Origin: Erythrobacter sp. YT30
GTDB lineage: Bacteria > Pseudomonadota > Alphaproteobacteria > Sphingomonadales > Sphingomonadaceae
Direction of reading: 5' to 3'
Assembly (NCBI RefSeq): GCF_001542875.1
Contig: NZ_LMAF01000002.1
Span: 1,449,501 to 1,513,500, forward strand
Length of the DNA stretch: 64,000 bases
The translations under genes were made by a program, and so were the position numbers. Positions 24,805 through 34,343 of the stretch are shown here, piece by piece. Within the stretch, counting starts at the first letter, position 1; the number at the start of each line of letters is the position of its first letter. Below the pieces are notes generated by a model that was given only the letters and a program-made list of their open reading frames with translations, made no database searches and had not been told where the DNA came from.

Positions 24805-27114
24805 TTAAGCGACCTTGTTCGCCAGCGTCCTCGTTCCGTCGTCGAGCAGCTCGGCAACATCGCTTGCGGCCATCGGTTTTGCGAAGAGGTAGCCCTGAAT
24901 GTTCTGGCAGCCTTCGCGTTTCAGTACTTCGAGTTGCTCGTTAAGCTCCACGCCTTCGGCCAGTGTGTCCATGCCCAGCGCATCAGCGAGTGTGGTGATC
25001 GCGCGGACCACTGCGTGGGCGTTTCCGCCCTGGCCCAGATCCTCAACAAAGCTGCGATCAATCTTCACTTTGTCGAACGGGAAGGAGCGCAAATAGCTGA
25101 GCGAGGAATAGCCGGTGCCAAAATCATCAAGCGCAATACGCACGCCGAGATTGCGCAGGCTGTGCAGCATCGACAGTGTCTTTTCGACATCGGCGATGAA
25201 GATGCTTTCAGTGATCTCAAGTTCCAGCCTGCTCGCATCAAGCCCGCTTCCAGAAAGGGCCTGAATGATCGTGTTCGCAAGGCCCGGATAGGAAAACTGC
25301 TTGGGCGAGATGTTGACCGCGATCGAGACATCCTTTGGCCATTCAGCCGCCTGCCGGCATGCCTCGCGGATGACCCATTCGCCGATCGGGAGGATCAGTC
25401 CAGTTTCTTCGGCCAGCGGGATGAATTCAACCGGGCTCACGCGGCCCCGTTCGGGATGCTCCCAGCGGATCAGCGCTTCAAAACCGGTCAGGCGCTCCTG
25501 CGTAAGGCTGTAGAGCGGCTGGTAATGCAGTTCAAAATGCCCTTCGCGCAAAGCTGTTCGCAGATCGAGTTCGGTCTGGCGGCGCTTGCGGGCTTGCTCA
25601 TCTAGCGATGGTTCAAAGAAGTGATAGGTCGATTTGCCCTGGCTTTTGGCGCGGTACAAAGCAAGGTCGGCATTCTTCATCAATGTCGTGCCATCGGTGC
25701 CATCAGTGGGTGCAACGGCGATCCCGATGCTGGCGCTGCAATCGGCCTGCTGGCCTTCCAGTTCGATCGTCCGCGTAAAGCAGCTTTGGATGCGATCACC
25801 GATGGAGGCTAGGCTTTCGCTATCGGGAATTTCATCGATCAGCATGGCGAATTCATCACCGCCCAGACGCGCTATAAGTGCTTCGGGAAGCGCCTTGCAC
25901 AGATTGGCGGCCACATCGCGAAGCAGCGCGTCGCCGCTGGGATGGCCGAGCGTATCGTTCACGACCTTGAAATTGTCGAGATCAGCGTAGACGACCATCA
26001 ATTGCTCATCGCCGCGAAGCCGGGCGAGTGACTGGTTGAGCTGCTCGACGAAAAGCTTGCGATTTGGCAGGCCGGTCAAATCATCATGGAGGCCGACATG
26101 GACGATTTGCCGCTCGCGCTCTTCGATGGCGGACACCATTTTGTTAAAGCTGCCAGCAAGATGGCCGATCTCGTCATGGGATTCGACTTTCAGCTCCACA
26201 TCACGGCCATCACCGATAAGACGCGTTGCCTCTGCGAGCTTTTGTAGCGGTGAGGTGACAGATTTCGCAACACGCCAGCTGAGCGCTACCACCAGCACGA
26301 TCCCGCCAAGCGCAAGCAGCGCAAGCAACCATTGCAGACCCGATAGCTGCGCCAAGGAAGTAGTGAGTGAATGCCGCAACACCAATCGCGGAGACAATTC
26401 ATCTTCAAGCGCGGGGAGCGCGGAGAGGTGATAGAGATAGCGCTCATCGCTCTGGCGCTCGATTACCGTGTTGTCGGGTGCACTTTGCAACGCCTCATCC
26501 AGCGAAGCCTGGCTTGCAACGCGCGCTTCGATATCGATGGCGGCGAGTTCGCTGAGGCGCGACAGTTCCACTTCGTCGAGCGGCTGCGCAAGCACCAGCC
26601 AGCCGATGACATCAGGCGCCTTGATCGGGGCTGCGGCCGCAAGCGAAAGCTCACCGCCCACATCAATCATGCCGCGATCCTGCCCTTCATCGAGGCGGTA
26701 CCACAAGGACTCCACCGATTTGATCGGCGTGTTGGCAGACGCCAGCAATTCGCCCTCCAGTGTCACCACGAAAGCGACATCGGTGCGGGACCGGGATTTC
26801 AGACTGGTCAGGGCGCTGCCAATGGTCGCGTCATCACCGGTCGCAACAGCCTCGCGAAAGCCGAAATCGCGTGCCAGCACATCGGCGGCATCGCGCATCT
26901 GGTTTGCTCTTAGGTCGATGATCTCGTCAAAAACGCGGGCATTGGCCTGCATATCGCGCGTAGCGCTTGCCTCACCGAACCGCGCCAGCCCTCCGCCCGC
27001 TATGGTAACAACGGTCGCAAGCACTGCTGCAAAGAGCGCTGCGTAAAGGACAGCGATCCGCATCCGCAGCGATCCAAATCGCAACGAGCCAGGTTTGGGC
27101 AATGCAAATTTCAC
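24805..27114 (-). CDS. Bifunctional diguanylate cyclase/phosphodiesterase (sensor-HAMP-GGDEF-EAL)
   Basis: 769 residues. Two membrane helices (about 15-40 and 260-280) frame a periplasmic Cache-like sensor, followed by HAMP, GGDEF (about 340-500) and EAL (about 510-760) domains. The cyclase site [10 protein letters not shown] is intact, without an obvious RxxD inhibitory site before it. The EAL motif set ([50 protein letters not shown]) is complete, so both synthesis and breakdown of c-di-GMP are possible. Its start overlaps the cupredoxin stop by four bases, so a periplasmic signal may be sensed jointly. It lies 2.5 kb from the curli genes, typical targets of c-di-GMP control. Confidence 0.93.
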   Translation of the reverse strand: MKFALPKPGSLRFGSLRMRIAVLYAALFAAVLATVVTIAGGGLARFGEASATRDMQANARVFDEIIDLRANQMRDAADVLARDFGFREAVATGDDATIGSALTSLKSRSRTDVAFVVTLEGELLASANTPIKSVESLWYRLDEGQDRGMIDVGGELSLAAAAPIKAPDVIGWLVLAQPLDEVELSRLSELAAIDIEARVASQASLDEALQSAPDNTVIERQSDERYLYHLSALPALEDELSPRLVLRHSLTTSLAQLSGLQWLLALLALGGIVLVVALSWRVAKSVTSPLQKLAEATRLIGDGRDVELKVESHDEIGHLAGSFNKMVSAIEERERQIVHVGLHDDLTGLPNRKLFVEQLNQSLARLRGDEQLMVVYADLDNFKVVNDTLGHPSGDALLRDVAANLCKALPEALIARLGGDEFAMLIDEIPDSESLASIGDRIQSCFTRTIELEGQQADCSASIGIAVAPTDGTDGTTLMKNADLALYRAKSQGKSTYHFFEPSLDEQARKRRQTELDLRTALREGHFELHYQPLYSLTQERLTGFEALIRWEHPERGRVSPVEFIPLAEETGLILPIGEWVIREACRQAAEWPKDVSIAVNISPKQFSYPGLANTIIQALSGSGLDASRLELEITESIFIADVEKTLSMLHSLRNLGVRIALDDFGTGYSSLSYLRSFPFDKVKIDRSFVEDLGQGGNAHAVVRAITTLADALGMDTLAEGVELNEQLEVLKREGCQNIQGYLFAKPMAASDVAELLDDGTRTLANKVA

Positions 27115-27728
27115 CGCAGGCTAACCTTGATCTTGTGATTGCGCTTGCCGCTGGCAATGGAAAGCGCGCTTTTCTTCTCGTTTGCAGGGGCTCTCAATCT
27201 TGGATGCCAGACCGTGAGTTTCGCAGAGCCTGTCGGAAGATCGCTGAGCGTTGCATAGCCATTGTGATCGGTCTTGGCGGCAAACGGGGTTTCGGTGACA
27301 CGGATATAGCCGCGCATGTTATCGTGGATGTTGCAGCCCAACTTGACGCTGCCGGCAACGGGAAAGCGGTGGCTGCGGGTCTGATCGCGCCCATAAAGAT
27401 CAATTTCGAACCGTGCCGGCTTTGAAAAGCTGTAGACCGAGTGACGCACCCGATCGAGATTTGGGAAGGCGACCGTGCTGCCCTTCGCCACGATCAGCGT
27501 GCCGGGCGTGAATTCCTGGTTTCGTTGGGCCATAGCCATGCGCCACGGAAACCGAATGCGCGAAGGGGTGCCGCGGGCGGGCATCACTTCGACAACGGCA
27601 TTGCGAACGGGAACCCCATTCTCGTCCACTATCTGGACGCGAAGGCTGTTTCCTGAAGATGATGCTGCCAGCCCATAACCGGTGGCGGCGCCGAAAAGGC
27701 AAAGCGCGAGGAAAAAACGATAAATCAC
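27111..27728 (-). CDS. Periplasmic cupredoxin (methylamine utilization protein-like)
   Basis: 205 residues with a signal peptide (1-20). The central plastocyanin-like domain has the type 1 copper ligands in order: His in RVRHSVYSF, then Cys-His-Met in [11 protein letters not shown]. The N-terminal strand [20 protein letters not shown] is like a carboxypeptidase-regulatory fold, and the C-terminal part contains a similar one ([19 protein letters not shown]). Proteins of this type are usually labelled methylamine utilization protein without evidence for that pathway. Overlap with the GGDEF-EAL gene suggests it delivers a redox or copper signal to that sensor. Confidence 0.82.
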   Translation of the reverse strand: MIYRFFLALCLFGAATGYGLAASSSGNSLRVQIVDENGVPVRNAVVEVMPARGTPSRIRFPWRMAMAQRNQEFTPGTLIVAKGSTVAFPNLDRVRHSVYSFSKPARFEIDLYGRDQTRSHRFPVAGSVKLGCNIHDNMRGYIRVTETPFAAKTDHNGYATLSDLPTGSAKLTVWHPRLRAPANEKKSALSIASGKRNHKIKVSLR

Positions 27729-27814
27729 AACGCATCGCGGTTAGTCGCAAGTCATTAATAAACCATCCGCCGGTGCTTAAATTCGCTTTAACCACGTTGC
27801 CTTTATCGGGCGGT

Positions 27815-28690
27815 ATGAAATCAATCCTGCCGTTTCCCATTTGCCTTACCCTGATCGCCGTGCATGCGCCTCTGCAAGCGGAGGATATTGAGTGGTTTGA
27901 GGGCGATAAGCTGGTTCTCACCAATGGAGTTTCGACCGTTGAGGGAACGAGCGGGGGCGGGCTTGCCACATGGTCGACGATAGCCGGACGCGAACTTGAA
28001 AACGGGATCGGGGCCTCTGCCCATGTCACCGTGATCGAATTGCCGGATTACGGCTGGCAGAGCCACGGCGTCTCTATCGGCGTTTTGAACCGGGTGGAGC
28101 TGTCCTATGCGAGGCAGAATTTTGACACTCGTGATGTCGGAACAGCACTCGGCCTGGGGCAGGGCTTTACGCTCAATCAGGATATCTATGGTGCCAAGGT
28201 GCGCCTGTTTGGCGACATCGTTTACGGCGATCCGCATGTGCCGCAGATCAGCATCGGGGTTGAGCACAAGCGCAACCTTGATGGGCCGGTTGCGCTCGCT
28301 GTTGGAGCGCAGGATGACGAAGGCACAGATTACACGGTAAGCGCGACCAAGCTCTTTTTGAGGCAGAGCCTGCTTGTCAACGCGACCGTTCGGTACACCG
28401 AAGCAAACCAGCTGGGATTGCTGGGATTTGGAAGCGCAGCCGGTGAAGGCTATTCGCTCGAATTTGAAGGTTCGGTTGCCTACCAGCTTTCCCGCCGGGC
28501 GGTGATTGGCGCTGAATTGCGCACAAAGCCTGACAATCTGGGACTTGGCGAGGATGACTGGTTCGATCTTTTCGCAGCCTATGCGGTGACCGACAACGTC
28601 ACGCTGACGGCTGCCTATGTGGATCTGGGCTCAATCGCCACATTCGAAGACCAGCGCGGCGCGTTTTTGTCCGCGCAGCTGGCTTTTTGA
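27815..28690 (+). CDS. DUF3034 family outer-membrane protein
   Basis: 291 residues with a signal peptide (ends APLQA). The DUF3034 pattern is visible in KLVLTNGVSTVEGTSGGGL, RVELSYARQNFDTRDVGTA and LGLGQGFTLNQDIYGAKV, continuing as alternating beta strands to the terminal phenylalanine in LSAQLAF, as in porin-like barrels. The start at 27815 gives a proper signal peptide; an open frame extends further upstream into the divergent promoter region. It faces the cupredoxin across 86 bases and is followed after 10 bases by the hemoglobin gene. Confidence 0.85.
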   Translation: MKSILPFPICLTLIAVHAPLQAEDIEWFEGDKLVLTNGVSTVEGTSGGGLATWSTIAGRELENGIGASAHVTVIELPDYGWQSHGVSIGVLNRVELSYARQNFDTRDVGTALGLGQGFTLNQDIYGAKVRLFGDIVYGDPHVPQISIGVEHKRNLDGPVALAVGAQDDEGTDYTVSATKLFLRQSLLVNATVRYTEANQLGLLGFGSAAGEGYSLEFEGSVAYQLSRRAVIGAELRTKPDNLGLGEDDWFDLFAAYAVTDNVTLTAAYVDLGSIATFEDQRGAFLSAQLAF

Positions 28691-28700
28691 GGGAAATGCA

Positions 28701-29231
28701 ATGATTTCGACATTTTTGTCCGCACTAATGCTGTTCCAGCAGGCACCCAAACAGGGCGTGGACTGGGACAAGGAATTTGGCGTCGAAGAGCGCGTGCGTG
28801 ATCCTGAGACCGGTGAATTCCCGGTCGATCCGTATGATCAGGACAACGCAAATGCTGGCGCACAGCCTTTTGAAGGGGAGCGGCTCGCCGAGGCATTTGG
28901 AGGGCGTGAGGGAATCCAGCGCATTGCCGAACGCACCGTTGAATTGAGCGAAGCCGATCCAAGGATCGCCGACATTTTTGTGGCGCACGACATGGTTCGG
29001 CTGAAGCGGACGCTGGGCGAACAATTCTGCTATCTACTCAATGCTGGCTGCGATTATTCCGGTCGCGACATGCGGACAGCGCATGCCGGAATGGGCGTGA
29101 AGAAGGCCGATCTCAACGCTTTGGTCGAGAACCTCCAACTGGCCATGGGCGAAGCGGACGTCCCCTTCGCCGCGCAGAACAAGCTGCTCTCAAAGCTCGC
29201 TCCGATGTCGCGGGATGTGATCGAGAGATAA
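28701..29231 (+). CDS. Group 1 truncated hemoglobin with N-terminal extension
   Basis: 176 residues. Residues 1-15 are hydrophobic (MISTFLSALMLFQQAP), possibly an export signal or anchor, then an acidic linker. The globin fold starts near residue 62 with LAEAFGGREGIQRIAERTV. The proximal histidine is His128 in MRTAHAGMGV, following QFCYLLNAGCDYSGRDM. It may bind O2 or NO. Located 10 bases after the DUF3034 gene, it is probably co-transcribed with it. Association with a copper protein and c-di-GMP enzyme suggests a shared redox-sensing or detoxifying task. Confidence 0.87.
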   Translation: MISTFLSALMLFQQAPKQGVDWDKEFGVEERVRDPETGEFPVDPYDQDNANAGAQPFEGERLAEAFGGREGIQRIAERTVELSEADPRIADIFVAHDMVRLKRTLGEQFCYLLNAGCDYSGRDMRTAHAGMGVKKADLNALVENLQLAMGEADVPFAAQNKLLSKLAPMSRDVIER

Positions 29232-29569
29232 GCTTGCGTTTTCAATGATCACTCGCCCTTGCCCTGTTCAGGCATAGTTGTGTTCTGGTGAAGCGTGAGC
29301 GTTAACAATATCGCCTTCACCAAACGCGGGCGATTGTCCCATTTCTGAACACTCATCCCACTACTACCAATGATAAAACCATAAGTTTCAGCGGTTTACT
29401 GGAATTCTGGCAAAGCTGTTTCGGTTCAGCCAGCCACAAGCCTTGCTATTCCCGTTAATTTACAACTAACTTTCAAAGAAATCGGAGGCACATCCGAGTC
29501 GTTCTCAAAAAGTCGCTCGCAAAAACTTAGAGACGTTGCGCGAAATGGCGTAACTGATGGAGAGGTAGA
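29232..29569. other. Intergenic region upstream of the curli operon
   Basis: 338 bases without a supported gene, more A+T-rich than the surroundings. It contains an 8 bp inverted repeat (TGGTGAAG at 29286-29293 and CTTCACCA at 29315-29322). I see no clear sigma-70 or sigma-54 promoter that I would defend. It presumably carries the promoter and regulator sites for csgF-csgG. Confidence 0.5.
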
Positions 29570-30001
29570 GTGAGAAAATCGTATCGGCCCGTGTGGCTTG
29601 TAGCAGGCACAGGTGCACTTAGTCTGGCCATGACGACGAGCGCATCCGCATCGGATTTGGTGTTTGAATTCACCAACCCTTCCTTTGGCGGAAACCCCTT
29701 TAACTCAGCGCATCTTCTGGCGGTCGCCAATGCGCAGAACAACACCACAGATCCTGACGCAGTTGATCGCAGCGATCCTGCCCAGCAATTCCTGCGCACG
29801 CTGAACAGCCGCCTGTTGTCGGCGCTCGCGACGCAGGTTACCGATCTGATTTTTGGTGAGAACGCTCAGGACACCGGCACCATCCGCTTTGGCGATCAGG
29901 AGGTGTCCTTCGTGCGCGGCATTGAAAGCGTCACGCTGACCATCACCAATTTCGCCGACGGTTCCGTCACCGAGATCGTAGTCCCGCTCCTGCAACCATA
30001 A
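29570..30001 (+). CDS. csgF: Curli production assembly/transport protein CsgF
   Basis: 143 residues with a GTG start and a signal peptide (ends SASAS). The mature protein starts DLVFEFTNPSFGGNPFNSAHLL, the CsgF N-terminus that plugs into the CsgG channel, and continues to VTEIVVPL at the C-terminus. CsgF links the CsgG secretion pore to the extracellular nucleator. It is the first gene of the curli cluster and is followed by csgG after 30 bases. Confidence 0.94.
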   Translation: MRKSYRPVWLVAGTGALSLAMTTSASASDLVFEFTNPSFGGNPFNSAHLLAVANAQNNTTDPDAVDRSDPAQQFLRTLNSRLLSALATQVTDLIFGENAQDTGTIRFGDQEVSFVRGIESVTLTITNFADGSVTEIVVPLLQP

Positions 30002-30031
30002 GTCTGCGAGCTGGGGGGAGATTTCGGTCAA

Positions 30032-31750
30032 ATGAAGAAATTCAAGACAATCGCTGTTGGGGCTGTTCTTGCCAGCTTTTTGGCCGGATGCGCCGCGCAC
30101 AATCCCAAGATGTGGGAGCCTGCAAAGGCGCCAAAGGCAACGCCTGTCACGGCCAAGCTGAACGCACTTCCGCCATCGGGCCAGCGCGCTGCGGTCGCCG
30201 TTTATAACTTCACCGATCAGACTGGGCAGTTCAAACCGACCGATGGCGCGCAAACGCTGTCACGCGCGGTGACGCAAGGCGCGACTTCAATCCTTGTGAA
30301 AACCCTGCACGAGGCGGGCAATCGCCAGTGGTTTACCGTTGTTGAGCGTGAGCGGCTGGAAAACCTGCTGCGTGAACGCGCCGTGATCCGCGAAATGCGC
30401 GCGAGCTATCTGGGTGAAACCAAGATCAACCCGCAGGCCTTGCCTCCGCTGCTGTTTGCAGGCGTGCTGCTTGAAGGCGGGATTATCGGTTACGATTCCA
30501 ACACCAAGACGGGCGGTTCTGGCGCTCGGCTGCTGGGGATTGGTGGCCGCACGCAATATCGCGAGGACACGGTCACCGTTTATCTGCGCGCTGTCAGCGT
30601 GAAAACGGGCGAAGTGCTAGCCTCTGTCAGCTCGCGCAAATCCATCGCATCGGTAGCGGTTGGTGCGGATGCATTCCGCTTCGTCGCTTTCCGCGAATTG
30701 CTCGAGCTTGAGGCAGGCGTGACCTATAATGAGCCCGACGAGCTTGCGCTGCGCCAGGCGATCGAGGCGTCTGTTTACTCGCTCATCATGGAAGGCGCGA
30801 TGCAGGACCTGTGGTGCTTTGACAGCTCCGAACAGGAAGTGACGCAGCTTTTGACGCAATATGTGGCGGACCGCGATAGCATTCCCGACACGCTCGTCGA
30901 TCTGCCAAGAGCCCGCAATGGCGGCGCAGTTGTGGGTCAATGCGGCACACAGAAAGTCGCGCGTCAGGCGATGGAGCAGGCCCGTCAGGCCCCTGCTGTC
31001 AATCAGGGCGCACGGCCAGCACCGCAAGGCGGCGCTCCTGTCCGCCAAGCGCCTTCGCAAACTCCAAGACAGCAATCGGGTGTAGCGCAGCCAGCGTTTC
31101 AGCAAATGTCCGCGCCAGCCGATGAGGCGGCCGCGAGGCAGATTTCCATGGCGGCCGAGCCCGATGCAGATGCGCAAGCCATCGTGCGTGTCCCGCTGCG
31201 TGCGCCAGCATCGGCATCGGCGTCGGCATCGGTGCCAGCATTCGCTCGGGCATCAGTCCCAGCGCCTGCTCCAGCGAAAGTCTCGTTGGCTTACAGTGCG
31301 GACGATTTGCTCACGCCGCAAGCGCACCCGATTACCGCTGCATCCTTCGCTGATTGGAGCGGGGCCAATCTGGCGCAGTGTTCGGTTGATGGGTTGACGC
31401 AGATTGCGGCGATGGATCTCGTCGCAGAGCTTGCACGGCGCGCAGTCGACAGCGGCAATTCATGGATTGGCGGGGCAAAGGCGTTTGAACACTTCGTCAC
31501 TGCAAGCCGCGATAATCACAATGCCCGCGCCATTGTCCGGGTCTCGCTCGAACGCGAAAATCGGGCATTTGCAGCCCGCACGCATTTGTCGGGCCGCTCG
31601 GTCAGAGATGCGACGATCACCGCGCTTGAGCACGAAACAGTTACACAGGATCAGCCATTTAATTCAGCCGCAATCGCGGTTGGTGAATGGCTGAGCTCAC
31701 TCTTCGAAGAGGAGAAGGATACGATAAGAATTGAACTTCGTCGTTCGTGA
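30032..31750 (+). CDS. csgG: Curli secretion channel CsgG with an extra C-terminal domain
   Basis: 572 residues, about twice the usual CsgG length. Residues 1-20 end in LAGC, a lipobox for outer-membrane anchoring. Residues about 25-275 are the CsgG channel domain (AVAVYNFTDQTGQFKP, VVERERLENLLRERAVI, ALPPLLFAGVLLEGGIIGYDSN split over 138-156). After that come a Gln/Pro/Ala-rich linker (about 310-425, including an ASASAS run encoded by repeated GCATCG units at 31209-31242) and an uncharacterised 140-residue C-terminal region with alternating strands and helices. The channel domain secretes curlin subunits. The role of the added domain is unknown. Confidence 0.92.
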   Translation: MKKFKTIAVGAVLASFLAGCAAHNPKMWEPAKAPKATPVTAKLNALPPSGQRAAVAVYNFTDQTGQFKPTDGAQTLSRAVTQGATSILVKTLHEAGNRQWFTVVERERLENLLRERAVIREMRASYLGETKINPQALPPLLFAGVLLEGGIIGYDSNTKTGGSGARLLGIGGRTQYREDTVTVYLRAVSVKTGEVLASVSSRKSIASVAVGADAFRFVAFRELLELEAGVTYNEPDELALRQAIEASVYSLIMEGAMQDLWCFDSSEQEVTQLLTQYVADRDSIPDTLVDLPRARNGGAVVGQCGTQKVARQAMEQARQAPAVNQGARPAPQGGAPVRQAPSQTPRQQSGVAQPAFQQMSAPADEAAARQISMAAEPDADAQAIVRVPLRAPASASASASVPAFARASVPAPAPAKVSLAYSADDLLTPQAHPITAASFADWSGANLAQCSVDGLTQIAAMDLVAELARRAVDSGNSWIGGAKAFEHFVTASRDNHNARAIVRVSLERENRAFAARTHLSGRSVRDATITALEHETVTQDQPFNSAAIAVGEWLSSLFEEEKDTIRIELRRS

Positions 31751-32137
31751 ATTTTGCGCGTCAAAAGCGCGGGGATCGATGAACATCGGAGTTTGAGAAA
31801 GGGTGGCCCACCAGCGAATGTGATTGGCGTCAGATCGCTGGTGAGCCGGATTGGACAGGTTCACGGGAACGCTGCCCAGGTTGCGAACTTAACGTCCACG
31901 CGGGCGTTATGACGTGCTGCCATATGCTTGGCAAGCACGCGGCTGTTCTGTCGGTTTTGCCGCAGCAGCGCTCCAACCTCCCAAAATTCCCGTCTCGCAC
32001 GGTGACACCGGTAGCCGCGCGGGAAGTGTACCGGATCGGGTTTCGATGACCGGAAAAGCGGCTGTCCCAACCCGAAAGTGAAAGTCGGTGCCCTCGTCGC
32101 AAGATGCGAGATGCACCACGCATGAGGAGTTGGAATG
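31751..32137. other. Intergenic region between csgG and the first curlin gene
   Basis: About 385 bases without a supported gene. A 9 bp inverted repeat (CACCAGCGA at 31809-31817 with TCGCTGGTG at 31835-31843) occurs shortly after csgG. It lacks a following T-run, so it is at best a weak terminator or RNA-processing site. The remainder is likely the promoter and long leader of the curlin genes. Confidence 0.45.
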
Positions 32138-34282
32138 ATGAAACGTCTACTACTTACAGCAGCATCTGTGACAGCGCTTGCCGTTGCCGCACCTGCCATG
32201 GCTGACAATTCAAACAGCACAGTCAATCAGAGCAATGTCGATAACGAGGCAACCGTTGACCAAACCGGATCGCTTTCCGGAAGCGATTCCTTGATCGATC
32301 AGACCGGTGCAAACAACAGCGCAACGGTGACACAGGCTGATGACGCGGCACCTGGAAGCGTTCCGCCAAACAACGATTCCGTCATCGATCAAAGCGGTAG
32401 TGACAACACTGCCACGGTTGATCAAACGAGTGAGACACCGTTCCTTGGCACGACGAATTCATCTGACATCGATCAGTCCGGTTCGTCAAACACCGCGACT
32501 GTCACGCAGCTTGATGACGGCCAGCTTTCCGAAATCACTCAGATTTCCGATGGAAACACGGCGACAGTCAGCCAGGGCCAAAGCGGTTTGGGCGATGTGA
32601 CTTATGAAAACGTGTCGCGCATCACGCAGAGCGGCGGCGGCGGTCACACCGCAACGGTCGACCAGAACGGTGCAGAAAACATCAGTGACATCATCCAGGA
32701 AGGCGCTGACAACCGAGCATTCGTTCAGCAGCAACGCGATGGCGGAAACGAAAGCTTCATTCTTCAAACTGGCAACAACAACAACGCCAGAGTGAACGAG
32801 CAGGGCGCTGGCCCAGGCACCGCATTCAACACCAGCAATATTTTCCAGTCTGGTGACAACAATGTCGGTTTTGTCGATCAGGATGGCTCGGGCAACTCAA
32901 GCGATATCGATCAGCTTGGCAATGACAACATTGCGCGGATCACCGATCAGAATGGCGACGACAACACCAGCATCATTCTGCAGACCGGCGATAGCAACAC
33001 CGCTCGGATTGATGACCAGGATGGCGATGGCAACACCAGCACCATCAATCAGTCGGGCACTGAAGACTTTGCCCAAGTCAATCAAACAGGTGACAATGAC
33101 ACCTCGACGATCAATCAGTCGGGCTTCAGCGGTGAAGTCTTTGTCGATCAGTCGGGTTCGACCTTCAATAACTCGTTGGTCAATCAGGCTGGCACCGACA
33201 ACTTCACCTCCGTTAGCCAGAACGGTGACAACAACGACTCGCTTGTTAATCAGGATGGCGCAAACAGCTCTGTAGTTGTTTCGCAAACCGGATCAGGCAA
33301 CGATTCCGATGTCGATCAGCTGGCAGCGGGTTCCACAGTTGACGTATCACAGAACGGCACTGGCAACGTGTCTGACGTTGATCAGCTGGCAGCTGCATCA
33401 AACGTGATGGTGACGCAGGATGGCGATGCCAACACTTCGACAGTGCTTGAAATCTCAGGTGCTTCGTCGGTGAATGTTTCGCAGACCGGCAACACCAACA
33501 CTTCAGCCGTAGGCCAGCTGGCACTCGGCGGCACTGTTGATGTGATCCAAAACGGCGATGGCAACACCTCGCTCGTCGGCCAGGCTGTTCTTGGCGGCGA
33601 TATCGACGTGACCCAGACCGGCAATGACAACGTGTCACTTGTTGGCCAGACTGGAAGCAATCTCACGCTGACTGTCGATCAGGACAGCACGGGCGCGGGT
33701 GCTGGAAACCTCGCTTTGGTTGGTCAGAACGCCGATGGCGCGCTGTTCACACTTGGCGGCGATTCCAATATCGACATCGATCAGATCGGTGGCGGAAACA
33801 TCGCGGCCGTTGGTCAGCTTGCTGATCAATCGAACGTGCGAAGCAACCAGCAGGGCAATGGCAACTTCTCCGGCGTTGGTCAGGACGCTGCGGGCGGTTT
33901 CTTTGGAGCGCTGTTCGGCGAAAACAACGACGCGCAGATCGATCAGATCGGCGATGGCAACAGCTCGGTGATTTTCCAGGCTGGCTTCCTAAACGAGGCA
34001 ACCGTGGCCCAAACGGGCAATGGCAACTCGTCATTGATCACCCAGGATGGCACCAGTCTTGATGCCACTGTCGATGCGACCGGGAACAGCAACTCGTCTG
34101 AGATTGCTCAAACCGGTTTCACGAACTCTGCGACACTCATTGTCGATGGCGGGAACTTCAACAGCTCCTTCATCACGCAGTCGGGTGACAACAACACCGC
34201 ACTGGTGACGCAGATGACCGATGGAAACATCTCCAACGTGATGCAAAGCGGCAGCGGCAACATGGCGACTGTCACGCAGTAA
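32138..34282 (+). CDS. Long curlin-repeat amyloid protein 1 (CsgA-like)
   Basis: 714 residues. A signal peptide (MKRLLLTAASVTALAVAAPAMA) is followed by tandem curlin repeats of about 22 residues in two strands, each with the pattern x-V-x-Q-x-G-x-x-N (examples VDQDGSGNSSDIDQLGNDN and VSQNGDNNDSLVNQDG). I estimate 25-30 repeats, against five in E. coli CsgA. Asn, Gln, Asp, Ser, Thr and Gly dominate. The end GSGNMATVTQ is shared with paralogue 3. It is secreted through CsgG and forms extracellular amyloid fibres. Spacing from GAGGAG favours the second of two adjacent ATGs (32138). Confidence 0.93.
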   Translation: MKRLLLTAASVTALAVAAPAMADNSNSTVNQSNVDNEATVDQTGSLSGSDSLIDQTGANNSATVTQADDAAPGSVPPNNDSVIDQSGSDNTATVDQTSETPFLGTTNSSDIDQSGSSNTATVTQLDDGQLSEITQISDGNTATVSQGQSGLGDVTYENVSRITQSGGGGHTATVDQNGAENISDIIQEGADNRAFVQQQRDGGNESFILQTGNNNNARVNEQGAGPGTAFNTSNIFQSGDNNVGFVDQDGSGNSSDIDQLGNDNIARITDQNGDDNTSIILQTGDSNTARIDDQDGDGNTSTINQSGTEDFAQVNQTGDNDTSTINQSGFSGEVFVDQSGSTFNNSLVNQAGTDNFTSVSQNGDNNDSLVNQDGANSSVVVSQTGSGNDSDVDQLAAGSTVDVSQNGTGNVSDVDQLAAASNVMVTQDGDANTSTVLEISGASSVNVSQTGNTNTSAVGQLALGGTVDVIQNGDGNTSLVGQAVLGGDIDVTQTGNDNVSLVGQTGSNLTLTVDQDSTGAGAGNLALVGQNADGALFTLGGDSNIDIDQIGGGNIAAVGQLADQSNVRSNQQGNGNFSGVGQDAAGGFFGALFGENNDAQIDQIGDGNSSVIFQAGFLNEATVAQTGNGNSSLITQDGTSLDATVDATGNSNSSEIAQTGFTNSATLIVDGGNFNSSFITQSGDNNTALVTQMTDGNISNVMQSGSGNMATVTQ

Positions 34283-34293
34283 GATGTGAAGCG

Positions 34294-34322
34294 GTGGGGG
34301 CTTTCTTCCTGAAGGCTCCCAC
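34294..34322 (+). terminator. Hairpin between curlin genes 1 and 2
   Basis: GTGGGGGCTTTC pairs with GAAGGCTCCCAC (12 bp including two G-T wobbles) around a TTCCT loop, 12 bases after the curlin 1 stop. No proper T-run follows, so it may be a stability or attenuation element more than a full terminator. Confidence 0.5.
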
Positions 34323-34343
34323 TCTTCCTCTTGGGAGGTTTTC

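Noticed and set aside
24712..25605. 297-codon plus-strand open frame over tRNA-Gln and the GGDEF-EAL gene
   Set aside because: It is antisense to a clearly conserved c-di-GMP enzyme and begins inside a tRNA; no domain or ribosome-binding site supports it.
31809..31843. Terminator after csgG
   Set aside because: The 9 bp inverted repeat has a 17-base loop and no T-run; noted only within the intergenic description.
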